A stretch of DNA of 64,000 nucleotides from Streptomyces sp. 846.5 (GCF_004365705.1 NZ_SOBN01000003.1:1-64000); one strand, 5' to 3'. Positions 44,626 through 54,109 are shown, counted from the first letter of the stretch. Numbers and translations are program-made. The notes: generated by a model not told the origin, from the letters alone.

Positions 44626-45486
44626 TCAGTCGGCCGCCGCCGGGGAGGAAGCGCCCCGGCGGCGGCGCAGCCACAGGGTCAGCGGGATCGCGCCGGCCAG
44701 GGCTGCCAGGCCGGTGAGGGCGTAGGGCGCGGCGCTGCCGTGCTCGGCCGGCAGGGCCCGCTGGTCGAAGGTCGACGGCACCGACAGGGTGGCCCAGTGG
44801 CTGACCGGCCAGGCCACCACGAACGCCCGGCCCACCACGTCCTTCAGCGGGACCAGGCCGCCGCCGGTGTTGTGCAGCCGCTGGTAGCGGGAGTCCTCGG
44901 AGTCGTTGCGGTGGTCGCCCATCACCCAGAGGTAGCCGGAGGGGATCGTCACCGTGCCGACCGGGTCGTTGTCGCAGGGCGTGGCGCCGGGGTAGAGGTA
45001 GGGCTCGCTGAGGGCCACCCCGTCGACCGAGACCGGTGCCCCCGCGTTGCACACCACGGTGTCGCCGCCGACCGCGATCACCCGCTTGATCAGATCCGCC
45101 TCGTCGGCCGAGGGCATCAGCCCGATCCAGCTGAGCGCCGACTGCAGGCCGCGCACCGTCGCGCTGCTGCTGGGCTTCGGCAGTTCGGACGCATTCAGCC
45201 AGTTCCCGGGGTCGTGGAAGACGATCACCTGGCCGCGCTGCGGGGTCACCCCGAGCCAGGGGCTGAACTTGTCCACCAGCACCCGGTCGTTCCGCACCAG
45301 CGCGTTGTTCATCGAGTCGGAGGGGATGGAGAAGGCCTGCACGAAGAAGGTCTTGATCAGCACGGACAGCACCAGCGCGACCAGGACCAGCAGCGGCAGC
45401 TCCTTCCACAGCGGCCGGCGCGGCCGCCCCGCCGGTCCGGCCGTCCCCGGCTCCGCCGACACCCCGCCCGCAACCTGCTGGCCCAT
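44626..45486 (-). CDS. lepB: signal peptidase I
   Basis: A 286-residue type I signal peptidase. I start at the ATG at 45486, preceded by GGAGGGGG. One N-terminal membrane segment (LPLLVLVALVLSVLIKTFFV) precedes the catalytic Ser motif FSIPSDSMNNALVRNDRVLV. The Lys motif is DLIKRVIAVGGDTVVC and box E is GYLWVMGDHRNDSEDSR. A second membrane segment lies near the C-terminus (YALTGLAALAGAIPLTLWL). It cleaves signal peptides on the outer face of the membrane. It is divergent from hemW. Confidence 0.95.
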   Translation of the reverse strand: MGQQVAGGVSAEPGTAGPAGRPRRPLWKELPLLVLVALVLSVLIKTFFVQAFSIPSDSMNNALVRNDRVLVDKFSPWLGVTPQRGQVIVFHDPGNWLNASELPKPSSSATVRGLQSALSWIGLMPSADEADLIKRVIAVGGDTVVCNAGAPVSVDGVALSEPYLYPGATPCDNDPVGTVTIPSGYLWVMGDHRNDSEDSRYQRLHNTGGGLVPLKDVVGRAFVVAWPVSHWATLSVPSTFDQRALPAEHGSAAPYALTGLAALAGAIPLTLWLRRRRGASSPAAAD

Positions 45487-45595
45487 CGCCCCGCCCCCTC
45501 CAGTACCGGTCGCACCCATCACCCCAACGAGCGGGAGTTCCCGGCCGCACCGGACGCCGCCGCGGGGGCGGTCCGCGATGCCGGACAATGGGCGC

Positions 45596-46825
45596 ATGCC
45601 CTCCGCACTTCCCGACGGCGAAGCCGTCCCCGCCGACGGGGCCCTGCCCGAGCACGCGCTGAGCGAGCTCGGACGGCGGCCCTTCGGCTTCTACGTCCAC
45701 GTCCCGTACTGCGCCACCCGCTGCGGGTACTGCGACTTCAACACCTACACCGCCACCGAGCTGCGCTCCTCCGGAGCCGTCGCCTCGCAGGACACCTACG
45801 CGGACAACCTGGTCGCCGAGATCCGGCACGCCCGCCGGGTCCTCGGCGACGCCGATCTGCCGGTGCAGACGGTGTTCCTGGGCGGCGGGACGCCCACCCT
45901 GCTGCCGGCCGCCGACCTGGTCCGGATGCTGGCCGCGATCAGGTCGGAGTTCGGGCTGGCCGACGGGGCCGAGGTCACCACCGAGGCCAATCCGGAGTCG
46001 GTCGACCCGGCCTATCTGGCGGAGCTGCGCGAGGGCGGCTTCAACCGGCTGAGCTTCGGCATGCAGAGCGCCCGCCCGCACGTCCTGGAGCTGCTGGACC
46101 GCCGGCACACCCCGGGCCGTCCCGAGGCCTGTGTCGCCGAGGCTAGGGCGGCCGGGTTCGAGCACGTCAACCTGGACCTGATCTACGGCACCCCGGGGGA
46201 GAGCGACGACGACTGGCGCGCCTCGCTGGAGGCGGCGCTGGGCGCGGAGCCGGACCATGTGTCGGCGTACGCGCTGATCGTCGAGGAGGGCACCAGGCTG
46301 GCGGCCCGGATCCGCCGCGGCGAGATCCCGATGACCGACGACGACGTCCACGCCGACCGCTATCTCATCGCGGAGGAGCTGCTCAGCGCCGCCGGTCTGG
46401 ACTGGTACGAGGTCTCCAACTGGGCCAGGACCCCCGAGGCCCGCTGCCGCCACAACGAGCTCTACTGGACCGGTGCGGACTGGTGGGGTGCCGGCCCCGG
46501 CGCGCACAGCCATGTCGGCGGCGTGCGCTGGTGGAACGTCAAACACCCTGCGGCGTACGCGCAGGCGCTCGCCGAGGCGCGCACCCCCGCGCAGGGACGC
46601 GAGCGGCTGACCGACGAGGACCGCCGGGTGGAGCGCATCCTGCTCGAACTACGCCTGTCCGAGGGCTGCCCGCTCGACCTGCTGCTCGACGCCGGCCGCA
46701 AGGCCGCCGACCTGGCCCTGGCCGACGGACTGCTCGCGGCCGGGCCGTTCGCCGCCGGGCGGGCGGTGCTGACGCTGCGTGGGCGGCTGCTGGCCGACGC
46801 GGTGGTTCGGGATCTTACGGACTGA
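45596..46825 (+). CDS. hemW: radical SAM haem chaperone/coproporphyrinogen-like protein
   Basis: A 409-residue radical SAM protein. The iron-sulfur motif is HVPYCATRCGYCDFNTYT (C-x3-C-x2-C), followed by TVFLGGGTPTLLPAADL and NRLSFGMQSARPHVLELLDR. The HemN C-terminal domain is WYEVSNWARTPEARCRHNEL and GAGPGAHSHVGGVRWWN. HemW proteins bind haem and load it onto targets; they are often misnamed HemN. The ATG at 45596 lacks a clear ribosome-binding site. Its place before hrcA/dnaJ matches other actinobacteria. Confidence 0.95.
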   Translation: MPSALPDGEAVPADGALPEHALSELGRRPFGFYVHVPYCATRCGYCDFNTYTATELRSSGAVASQDTYADNLVAEIRHARRVLGDADLPVQTVFLGGGTPTLLPAADLVRMLAAIRSEFGLADGAEVTTEANPESVDPAYLAELREGGFNRLSFGMQSARPHVLELLDRRHTPGRPEACVAEARAAGFEHVNLDLIYGTPGESDDDWRASLEAALGAEPDHVSAYALIVEEGTRLAARIRRGEIPMTDDDVHADRYLIAEELLSAAGLDWYEVSNWARTPEARCRHNELYWTGADWWGAGPGAHSHVGGVRWWNVKHPAAYAQALAEARTPAQGRERLTDEDRRVERILLELRLSEGCPLDLLLDAGRKAADLALADGLLAAGPFAAGRAVLTLRGRLLADAVVRDLTD

Positions 46826-46909
46826 GCCGGTGGACTGAGCGCCTGACGGGATCCGCTACTGTTTCTCACTTGTTGTCCTATGGTGCGACAAGAGCCGGGA
46901 GGGGCTGGG

Positions 46910-47470
46910 GTGGCTTTCGGTACGACGACACCGCGCAATGCCACCACCGACGCGGCGTTCCACGCGTTCTTCGAGCAACGCCACCGTGAGCTGTCCCGTC
47001 TCGCCTACCTGCTCACCGGTGAGGCCGACGCCGCCGACGACCTCGCGGCCGACGCGCTGCTGGAGGTCTGGCGGCACTGGGACCGGGTCAACGCTGCCGA
47101 CAGCCCGGCGGCGTACGCACGCGGGGTGCTCGCCAACCTCTGCCGCAACCGCATCCGCAGGCTCACCCGCGAGCGGGCCGGGCTGCGCGGCTGGGGCGCG
47201 CTGTGGCGGGACCGGGAGTCGGTCGACGGCGCGGACGTCCCGGCGGTCGTCGACGTCCGCGGCGCGCTGCGCCGGCTGCCGCACCGGCGGCGGGCCTGCG
47301 TGGTGCTGCGCTACGCCTTCGACCTGTCCGAGCGTGAGACCGCGGCGGCACTGGGTATATCGGTGGGCACGGTGAAGAGCCAGACGTCCAGGGGCGCCGC
47401 GCAGCTCGCCGAGCTGCTGGCCGGGCGCCCTGAGGCACAATGGCTCGTCGCGGCAGGGGAGGAGGGCTGA
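46910..47470 (+). CDS. ECF sigma factor of the SigE-like (TIGR02983) group
   Basis: A 186-residue sigma factor from the GTG at 46910, with GGGAGGGG six bases upstream. Region 2 is ELSRLAYLLTGEADAADDLA then ADALLEVWRHW; region 4 is LPHRRRACVVLRYAFDLSER then ETAAALGISVGTVKSQTSRG. It overlaps the next gene by one base (TGATG), which encodes a membrane protein and probably its regulator. The pair sits directly upstream of the secreted pectin-degrading enzymes and may control them, which is inference. TATGGT at 46879-46884 may be its -10 box. Confidence 0.92.
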   Translation: MAFGTTTPRNATTDAAFHAFFEQRHRELSRLAYLLTGEADAADDLAADALLEVWRHWDRVNAADSPAAYARGVLANLCRNRIRRLTRERAGLRGWGALWRDRESVDGADVPAVVDVRGALRRLPHRRRACVVLRYAFDLSERETAAALGISVGTVKSQTSRGAAQLAELLAGRPEAQWLVAAGEEG

Positions 47471-48279
47471 TGTCCCGGCAGAACGAGCAGCTGGACCAGG
47501 AACGCATCGGCGCCGCGCTGCGCGCCGAGGCGGACAGCCACCAGCCGGACCGTGCGGCGATGCTGGCCAGGATCGAACGCGGGCAGTTCAGCGCGCCCGC
47601 GCCGGTACGCGGACGGCGCAGGCGGACCTCGCGGCGGGGCGGTCTGCGGCTCGCCGGGGTCGTCATGGCCAGCGCGGTCGGCTTCGGTCTGAGCGTCGCG
47701 GGAACCTGGGCGGCAGTGGGGGTGTTCAGCGCCCCGGCGCCGACGGAACCGGTGGTCACCGTGGTCTCGCCGAGTCCCCCGGACAGTGCCGTGCCCTCGC
47801 CCTCGACGTCGTCCGGCTCCCCGTCCACGCCGTCGGGCTCCGCCTCGGCGTCGAACCCCGCCGGGGCCGCCGGGGCGACCCGGGGCCAGCAGGGGTTCCT
47901 CTGGTCGGACGGCTCCATCGACCCTTACAGCACCACCGGTTGGTCGCAGAGCGACATCACGCTCAAGAACCACTACACCGTCACCGCGCTGGACGTGAAG
48001 GTCACCCTGGCGTCCACCCCTGGTCTCGCCAGCACCGGCTCCTGGTCCACCGTCCCGGCCGCCGACCTGGTGACCACGGTCACCAAGCAGGGCGGCAATC
48101 TGGTCTACGAGTTCACCCTGAAGCCGGGAGTGACCCTGGCTCCGGGCACCTATGTGTTCGCCGGCCAGTACAACCACGCCGCCGTCGGCCGCGACGCGGG
48201 CGGGGACAGCTACCGGGCCACCGCCACGGGACACGGCTCCTCGGTCGAGGTCTACGGGAACTTCGCGGCAACCCACTGA
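47470..48279 (+). CDS. membrane protein coupled to the sigma factor, possible anti-sigma factor
   Basis: A 269-residue single-pass protein. About 58 cytoplasmic residues (ALRAEADSHQPDRAAMLARI, then an Arg-rich stretch) precede a transmembrane helix (AGVVMASAVGFGLSVAGTWA). A Ser/Pro-rich linker and an outer domain of about 130 residues follow, with WSQSDITLKNHYTVTALDVK and LAPGTYVFAGQYNHAAVG, a beta-sandwich-like pattern. There is no ZAS zinc motif. The one-base overlap with the sigma gene and the topology suggest an anti-sigma factor with an external sensor. Function inferred from context. Confidence 0.75.
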   Translation: MSRQNEQLDQERIGAALRAEADSHQPDRAAMLARIERGQFSAPAPVRGRRRRTSRRGGLRLAGVVMASAVGFGLSVAGTWAAVGVFSAPAPTEPVVTVVSPSPPDSAVPSPSTSSGSPSTPSGSASASNPAGAAGATRGQQGFLWSDGSIDPYSTTGWSQSDITLKNHYTVTALDVKVTLASTPGLASTGSWSTVPAADLVTTVTKQGGNLVYEFTLKPGVTLAPGTYVFAGQYNHAAVGRDAGGDSYRATATGHGSSVEVYGNFAATH

Positions 48280-48310
48280 TGCCCTTGGTGCGTTGGCCCA
48301 ACGGCTGAAG

Positions 48311-48339
48311 AAAAGGTTCGGTGAACCGGGCAACCTTTT
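48311..48339. promoter_or_regulatory. inverted repeat upstream of the pectin operon
   Basis: AAAAGGTT (48311-48318) and AACCTTTT (48332-48339) are exact inverted repeats. Inside the left part, GGTTC-GGT-GAACC forms another. They are AT-rich for this genome and lie about 80-105 bases before the pectin enzyme start, a good place for an operator. Confidence 0.45.
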
Positions 48340-48366
48340 GCGGGAGTCGAACCACTGAGCGGTAAA

Positions 48367-48392
48367 GGCACCACCGATGCGCCGGTGGTGCC
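48367..48392. terminator. perfect 10-base hairpin before the pectin esterase gene
   Basis: GGCACCACCG (48367-48376) and CGGTGGTGCC (48383-48392) are exact complements around a six-base loop. It may end the sigma operon or form a 5' leader hairpin of the pectin operon; no T-run follows. Confidence 0.5.
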
Positions 48393-48416
48393 GCCCCCTA
48401 CGAAGGGCCGCTCCCG

Positions 48417-50984
48417 GTGCCATCCCACAGCCGAACTCCCCAGCAGCAGCACCGCCGTTCCCGCACCATCCGACGCCTTCTCGCGGCGGGCAGCGTGCTG
48501 GTCGCGCTCGGCGGCGCGGCGGCCGTGCCGCTGTTCGCGGACGCGGCGAGCACGTCCGCCGCCTCCACCCTCACCGTGGCCAAGGACGGCAGCGCGAAGT
48601 ACACCACCGTGCAGGCCGCGGTGAACGCGGCCAAGGCCGGCGACACCATCAGCATCGCCAAGGGCACCTACAAGGAGACGGTGAACGTCCCCTCCGGCAA
48701 GACCGGGCTGAGCATCATCGGCGCCACCGGCAATCCGGAGGATGTCGTGATCACCTACGGCAACGCCTCGGGTACGACCAAGGCCGACGGGTCCAGCTAC
48801 GGCACCCTCGGCAGCGCGACGGCCACCTTCGCCGCCGCCGGGATGACCGTGGCGAACGTCACCGTCGCCAACTCCTTCTCCAAGGCCGCCAATCCGACCA
48901 TCGCCAACGGCCAGGCCGTGGCGCTGGCGGCGGAGGGCGACAGGCAGGTCTACCGGAACGACCGGTTCATCGGCCACCAGGACACCCTGCTGGCCTGGTC
49001 GCCGAGCGCCACCGCGCAGACCCGGCAGTACTTCAGCTCGGTCTTCATCAAGGGTGACACCGACTTCATCTTCGGCAACGCCACCGCGGTCTTCGACCAC
49101 GCCAACATCCAGGCCATCGACGAGGGTGCGGCGGCCGGCGGCCTCAACGGCTTCATCACGGCGGCCAACACCGAGTCGTCCAAGACCTACGGCTTCCTGA
49201 TCAGCAACAGCACCGTCTCCAGCAGCGCCGCCGCCAACACCTACTACCTGGGGCGCCCCTGGCACCCGACCAGCACGGCGGTGGCCCAGGTGGTCTTCCG
49301 CAACACGGTGCTGCCGGCCGCGGTCAAGAAGGCCACGCCCTGGACCGACATGAGCGGATTCGCCTGGACCTCGGCGCGGCTCCACTCCTACCTCAACACC
49401 GGCGCGGGTGCGGCCACCAACGCCAACACCCCGCAGCTGACGGCGGCTCAGGCGGCCAACTACACCGTGCAGAAGTACCTGGCCGGCACCGACGGCTGGA
49501 ACCCCACCGGAACCACCAGCAGCAGCACCACGGCCGCGGCCGCGACCACGGCTGCCGCCGCCACCGGCACCGCGACGACAGCTGTCACCGCGACGGCGAC
49601 CGCCGGCGCCTCGGCCGTCTCCGTCGGTGCCACCGGTGACACCCGTCATGTCACCCAGCCGGCCGTCCCCACCACCGTCTGCGCCACGGTCGGCTCCACG
49701 CTGGCCATGAGCAGCCGCCTGTCCACCACCGCCAACGAGACCACCCCGCCGGACACCGCCCGGATCCAGTCGGCCCTGAACTCCTGCACGCAGACCGGTT
49801 CGGCCACGGTCGCGGTCAAGCTGACCGCCGCCGACAGCGCTCACAACGCCTTCCTCAGTGGCCCGTTGACCGTCCACAAGGGGGAGGTGCTGCTGCTGGA
49901 CAGCGGAGTCACCCTCTACGGCTCGCGCAATCCCGCGAGTTACCAGATCAGTGGCAAGTCCACCTGCGGCACCCTGTCCAGCTCCAACAGCGGTTGCTAC
50001 CCGCTGATCACCGTGTCCGGCGCCAACGCCGGTGTCGAGGCGGTGCGTTCGAGCAGCGGCAGCCAGGGCCGGATCGACGGCCGCGGTGACCAGACCATGC
50101 TGGGCAGCAGCACCACCTGGTGGGGCCTGGCCACGGCCGCGCAGTCGGCCGGCAAGAACCAGAACAACCCGCGGCTGATCCAGGCCAACAACTCCGACAA
50201 CTTCACCCTCTACGACATCGACCTGGTCGACTCGACCAACTTCCACGTGGTCTACAACGGCGGCAACGGCTTCACCGCCTGGGGCGTCCGGATCCACACC
50301 CCGGCCACGGCCCGCAACACCGACGGGATCGACCCGGCCGGCGCCACCAACGTCACCATCGCGGACTCCTACATCCAGGACGGCGACGACGGCATCGCCA
50401 TCAAGGGCGGCTCCAAGGCCAGCAGCAACATCACCGTCAAGGACAGCCACTTCTACGGCACCCATGGCATCTCCATCGGCTCGGAGACCTACAGCGGCGT
50501 CACCAACGTCCTGATCGAGAACAACACCGTGACCGGGACCGACAGTTCGGGCACCGCCAGCGGCAGCAGCAGCGGCCTGCGGATCAAGTCCTCGGCGGCC
50601 AGCGGCGGCAAGGTCTCCCAGGTCGGCTACCTCAACAACTGCGTGACGGCGGTCAAGGCCCCGCTGGTCTTCGACACCCACTACTCCTCGGGCAGCGGCT
50701 CCTACACCCCGTACTTCACCGGGATCGTCATCAACGGGCTGAGGTCCACCAGTTCGGTGAGCGGCGCCAAGTCCACCCTGGTGGGCCTGAACGCCACCTA
50801 CCCGCTGGGCCTGACCCTGGCCAACGTCAGCCTGGACACCACTTCCGCCACCTCGTCCTACGCGGTAGTCAAGGTCTACAACAGCAACCTCATGCCGAGC
50901 AGCAGCACCGGGGTCAGCACCAGCGCGGTGACCGTCGGCGGCTCCGTCCCCAGCTGCACCTTCCCCACCTACCCGACCCTGTGA
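48417..50984 (+). CDS. secreted pectin methylesterase-polygalacturonase fusion (CE8 + GH28)
   Basis: An 855-residue exported enzyme. The signal region is RTIRRLLAAGSVLVALGGAA. Residues about 50-360 form a CE8 pectin esterase: FIGHQDTLLAW (QDT), GDTDFIFGNATAVFDHANIQ (DFIFG) and TYYLGRPWHP (LGRPW). A Thr/Ala-rich linker follows. Residues about 430-855 are a GH28 polygalacturonase: RNTDGIDPAGATNV (NTDG), IQDGDDGIAIKGGS with the catalytic Asp pair, YGTHGISIGSETY (where GHG is THG) and GLRIKSSA. The fusion would demethylate and cut pectin with one chain. The GTG at 48417 is weakly supported by AGGG. It precedes a rhamnogalacturonan lyase by ten bases. Confidence 0.92.
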   Translation: MPSHSRTPQQQHRRSRTIRRLLAAGSVLVALGGAAAVPLFADAASTSAASTLTVAKDGSAKYTTVQAAVNAAKAGDTISIAKGTYKETVNVPSGKTGLSIIGATGNPEDVVITYGNASGTTKADGSSYGTLGSATATFAAAGMTVANVTVANSFSKAANPTIANGQAVALAAEGDRQVYRNDRFIGHQDTLLAWSPSATAQTRQYFSSVFIKGDTDFIFGNATAVFDHANIQAIDEGAAAGGLNGFITAANTESSKTYGFLISNSTVSSSAAANTYYLGRPWHPTSTAVAQVVFRNTVLPAAVKKATPWTDMSGFAWTSARLHSYLNTGAGAATNANTPQLTAAQAANYTVQKYLAGTDGWNPTGTTSSSTTAAAATTAAAATGTATTAVTATATAGASAVSVGATGDTRHVTQPAVPTTVCATVGSTLAMSSRLSTTANETTPPDTARIQSALNSCTQTGSATVAVKLTAADSAHNAFLSGPLTVHKGEVLLLDSGVTLYGSRNPASYQISGKSTCGTLSSSNSGCYPLITVSGANAGVEAVRSSSGSQGRIDGRGDQTMLGSSTTWWGLATAAQSAGKNQNNPRLIQANNSDNFTLYDIDLVDSTNFHVVYNGGNGFTAWGVRIHTPATARNTDGIDPAGATNVTIADSYIQDGDDGIAIKGGSKASSNITVKDSHFYGTHGISIGSETYSGVTNVLIENNTVTGTDSSGTASGSSSGLRIKSSAASGGKVSQVGYLNNCVTAVKAPLVFDTHYSSGSGSYTPYFTGIVINGLRSTSSVSGAKSTLVGLNATYPLGLTLANVSLDTTSATSSYAVVKVYNSNLMPSSSTGVSTSAVTVGGSVPSCTFPTYPTL

Positions 50985-50994
50985 GGACCCGGTC

Positions 50995-52680
50995 ATGAGC
51001 ATCCCCAAGCACCGACTCGACCGCAGGCAGCTTCTGGTCCGCGCGGGCGGGGCGAGCCTGGCCCTGGGCGCGGCGGGGGCCGGAGTCGGCTCCTGGCTCG
51101 CCTCGGCCCAGGCCGCCGCCACCGCAGCCACCGCCTTCGGCTACACCGACGACGGCAGCTACTACACCGTCACCACCGGCGGCGGACTGGTTTTCAAGGT
51201 GCACCGGACCAACGGCGATCTGACCTCGCTGGTCTACAAGGGCACCCAGTACCAGGGCTACAGCGGGCAGAACTCCCAGGTGGAGTCGGGCTTGGGGAGT
51301 TCGGCCGTCAGCATCGCGCAGAGCTCGGGCACCATCCTGATCACCGTGGTGCACGGAACCATGCACCACTACTACGCGGCCCGCAGCGGCGAGAACAACG
51401 TCTACATGTGGACCAACAAGGCGGACGCCTCGATCACCGCCACCCGTTACATCGTCCGGGTGCGGCCGGGGCTGTTCCCCAACGACAACCCCGACAGCTG
51501 GGACAGCGCCACCGACAAGCTCATCGAGGCCCAGGACATCCGGGTGAAGCCGGACGGGACCACCCGTTCCAAGCACTACTCCAACCAGCGGGTGATCGAC
51601 TACGACTACGTCGGCTGGAGCACCGGCTCGGTCGGCATGTGGATGGTGCGCAGCAACCACGAGAAGGCGTCCGGCGGGCCCTTCTACCGGTCGCTGATGC
51701 GCCATCACTACACCGACGGGGCCGGGCTCTACGAGATCCTGCACTACGGGGAGAACCAGACCGAGGCGGAGCGCTTCGGCCTGCAGGGCCCCTACGTCCT
51801 GGCCTTCACCGACGGCGGTGCGCCGGCCGCCTCGCTGTACCACGACCGGCTGGACACCTCCTGGGTGGACGGCCTGGGCCTGGTCGGCTGGACCGGCCGC
51901 GGCGGCCGCGGGCGGGTGACCGGGGTGGGCATCACCGGGCGGGACACCGCCGTCCCGTACACCGTCGGCTTCGCCAACAGCGCGGCCCAGTACTGGGCCT
52001 CGGCGAGCGCTGGCAGCGGCTACTTCTCCTGCACCGGCATGCTGCCGGGGACCTACGCCTACACCGTCTACAAGGGCGAACTGGCGGTCCACACCGGATC
52101 GGTGACGGTCACCGCGGGCGGCACCACGATGCTCCACACGATCGCGGTCACGGCCGACCCCAGCGACTCGGCCGCGATCTGGCGGATCGGGGACTGGAAC
52201 GGTGCGCCGACCGGGTTCAAGAACGCCGCGCTGATGACCTGTGCCCACCCCTCGGACGTCAGGGCGGCCGCCTGGACCGGGAGTTACACCGTGGGCACCT
52301 CCGCCGCCAGCGCCTTCCCCGCGTACCAGTGGCGGGACGTCAACGACGGTCTGCTGATCGACTTCACCCTGACCGCGGCCCAGGCCGCGACCGCGCACAC
52401 CCTCACCATCGGGATCAGCACGGCGTTCCTGAACGGCCGGCCCAGGGCCACCGTGAACGGCTGGACCTCGGCGATCCCGGCTGCGGTCAGCGAGCCCGCC
52501 ACCCGCTCGCTGACGGTGGGCTCCTACCGGGGCAACAACCACAGCTACAGCTGGACCGTCCCGGCGAGCGCGCTGAAGGCGGGCGCCAACACCCTGCGGA
52601 TCGACGTGGTCAGCGGCTCCACCGGGACCGGCTACCTGAGCCCCGGCTTCGCCTACGACTGTGTCGAACTTCTGGCCTGA
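50995..52680 (+). CDS. secreted rhamnogalacturonan lyase (PL4-like)
   Basis: A 561-residue protein exported by a twin-arginine-type signal (DRRQLLVRAGGASLALGAAG). The catalytic beta-sandwich starts at FGYTDDGSYYTVTTGGGLVF and TNGDLTSLVYKGTQYQGYSG, the pattern of family 4 lyases, with YAARSGENNVYMWTNKADA. A fibronectin-like middle domain (GTYAYTVYKGELAVHTGSVT) and a C-terminal carbohydrate-binding-like domain (WRIGDWNGAPTGFKNAALMT) follow. It cleaves the rhamnogalacturonan-I backbone. It begins ten bases after the pectinase gene with a GAGGA ribosome-binding site, so both are one operon. Confidence 0.93.
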   Translation: MSIPKHRLDRRQLLVRAGGASLALGAAGAGVGSWLASAQAAATAATAFGYTDDGSYYTVTTGGGLVFKVHRTNGDLTSLVYKGTQYQGYSGQNSQVESGLGSSAVSIAQSSGTILITVVHGTMHHYYAARSGENNVYMWTNKADASITATRYIVRVRPGLFPNDNPDSWDSATDKLIEAQDIRVKPDGTTRSKHYSNQRVIDYDYVGWSTGSVGMWMVRSNHEKASGGPFYRSLMRHHYTDGAGLYEILHYGENQTEAERFGLQGPYVLAFTDGGAPAASLYHDRLDTSWVDGLGLVGWTGRGGRGRVTGVGITGRDTAVPYTVGFANSAAQYWASASAGSGYFSCTGMLPGTYAYTVYKGELAVHTGSVTVTAGGTTMLHTIAVTADPSDSAAIWRIGDWNGAPTGFKNAALMTCAHPSDVRAAAWTGSYTVGTSAASAFPAYQWRDVNDGLLIDFTLTAAQAATAHTLTIGISTAFLNGRPRATVNGWTSAIPAAVSEPATRSLTVGSYRGNNHSYSWTVPASALKAGANTLRIDVVSGSTGTGYLSPGFAYDCVELLA

Positions 52681-52703
52681 TCACACTCCTGCTGACTGTC
52701 CGT

Positions 52704-53528
52704 TCACTGACTCTCCGTCACAAAGTCGATGAGCTCCTCGACCCGGCTCAGCAGGGCCGGGTCGAGGTCCTTGAAGGAGTTCACAGAGGAGAGGATGCGC
52801 TTCCAGGCCGCCGGGGTGTCCACCGGCCAGCCGAGGCGGCGGCAGACGCCCTCCTTCCACTCCTCGCCGCGGGGCACGTCCGGCCAGGCCGCGATGCCCA
52901 CCGAGGAGGGCTTCACCGCCGCCCAGACGTCGATGTAGGGATGGCCGACGACCAGCACGTCGGCGCCGCCGACCCGCTCGGCGATCCGTGACTCCTTGCT
53001 GCCCGGCACCAGGTGGTCCACCAGCACGCCCAGCCGCCGCCCCGGTTCCGGCGCGAACCCGGCGACGATGGCCGGCAGGTCGTCGATGCCCTCCAGGTAC
53101 TCCACCACCACGCCCTCGATCCGCAGGTCGTCGCCCCAGACCCGCTCGACCAGCTCGGCGTCGTGGCGCCCTTCGACGTAGATCCGGCTGGGCAGCGCCA
53201 CCCGCGCCCGCACGCCCTGGACCGCCACCGAGCCCGAGGCGGTCCGGGACGGGGCGACCGGCGCCGGCGGGGCGACCGATCCGGGGCGGACCAGGGTGAC
53301 CGGCCTGCCGTCCACCAGGAAGCCGCTCGGCGTCATCGGGAAGACCCGCAGCCTGCGGTGCCGGTCCTCCAGGGTGACGGTGAAGCCCTCGGCCGTCTTC
53401 TCGCAGCGCACCACGGCGCCGCAGAACCCGGTCACCACCTCCTCCACCACCAGGTCCCGCTCGGCGGGCAGCTCGGGGGCGGGCGTGGAGCGCTTCCAGG
53501 GCGGGGTCAGATCGTAGGTCCGGGTCAC
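52704..53528 (-). CDS. DUF3097 domain protein
   Basis: A 274-residue protein from the GTG at 53528. ALPSRIYVEGRHDAELVERV is a TOPRIM-like start with the conserved Glu, GVLVDHLVPGSKESRIAERV carries the Asp and DVLVVGHPYIDVWAAVKPSS the second acidic pair. This suggests a nucleic-acid-acting metal fold, though no activity is established. The N-terminal half has VVVEYLEGIDDLPAIVAGFA. It overlaps PspAB by GTGA. DUF3097 genes are normally close to hemW/hrcA in streptomycetes. Confidence 0.9.
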   Translation of the reverse strand: MTRTYDLTPPWKRSTPAPELPAERDLVVEEVVTGFCGAVVRCEKTAEGFTVTLEDRHRRLRVFPMTPSGFLVDGRPVTLVRPGSVAPPAPVAPSRTASGSVAVQGVRARVALPSRIYVEGRHDAELVERVWGDDLRIEGVVVEYLEGIDDLPAIVAGFAPEPGRRLGVLVDHLVPGSKESRIAERVGGADVLVVGHPYIDVWAAVKPSSVGIAAWPDVPRGEEWKEGVCRRLGWPVDTPAAWKRILSSVNSFKDLDPALLSRVEELIDFVTESQ

Positions 53529-54109
53529 AGGCCGGGCGCTCCCCAGACCGGGAACCAACGGGTCAGGTCCTGCTCGACTCGCAGGTCGTTGCCGAGCATC
53601 GCCTTGATCTCCAGCTCCAGCGCGTTGTCGCGCCGCTCCCCACCGCCGGGCTTGGGGGCGAACGGGTAGAAGCTGCCGCGCTTGTAGATGTAGACCAGCG
53701 CCAGCGGACGCTGCTGGGCGTCGGTGAAGTTCACCAGCGAGCACAGCAGCTGCGGGCCGAAGCCGGTGCTCTCCAGCGCCGAGTTGATCGCATGGACGTC
53801 GTTGACCAGCGAGACGATGTCCTCGGGGGGCTGACGGACGGTCATCCAGGAGTAGCCGTAGCTGTCCCGGCTCGACTCGATGGCGATGCCGCCTCGTTCG
53901 ACGTCGGCGTCCAGCAGCGCCTGCACGTCCTGCTGGACCTGTGCGAAGGCGCCGCCCTCCACGGAGGCGAAGCACACCGAGCCGACGCCGGTGGGCTTGA
54001 ACCCGGCCGCCGCCTCCAGGGTGATCGCGGCCGAGGGCAGCCCGAACAGCTGGTCGAGGTCGGGCTTCACAGGTTTGGTGCGGCCGAGCAGGGCGTCCAG
54101 GAAGCCCAT
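53525..54109 (-). CDS. pspAB: PspA-associated protein PspAB
   Basis: A 194-residue protein with the diagnostic start MGFLDALLGRTKPVKPDLDQ, middle SVCFASVEGGAFAQVQQDVQ and end LTRWFPVWGAPGL. The family is found with PspA and HtpX in actinobacterial envelope-stress operons. Its biochemical role is not known to me. It follows the HtpX gene by 35 bases and overlaps DUF3097 by four, giving one operon on the minus strand. No pspA gene is present here. Confidence 0.9.
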   Translation of the reverse strand: MGFLDALLGRTKPVKPDLDQLFGLPSAAITLEAAAGFKPTGVGSVCFASVEGGAFAQVQQDVQALLDADVERGGIAIESSRDSYGYSWMTVRQPPEDIVSLVNDVHAINSALESTGFGPQLLCSLVNFTDAQQRPLALVYIYKRGSFYPFAPKPGGGERRDNALELEIKAMLGNDLRVEQDLTRWFPVWGAPGL

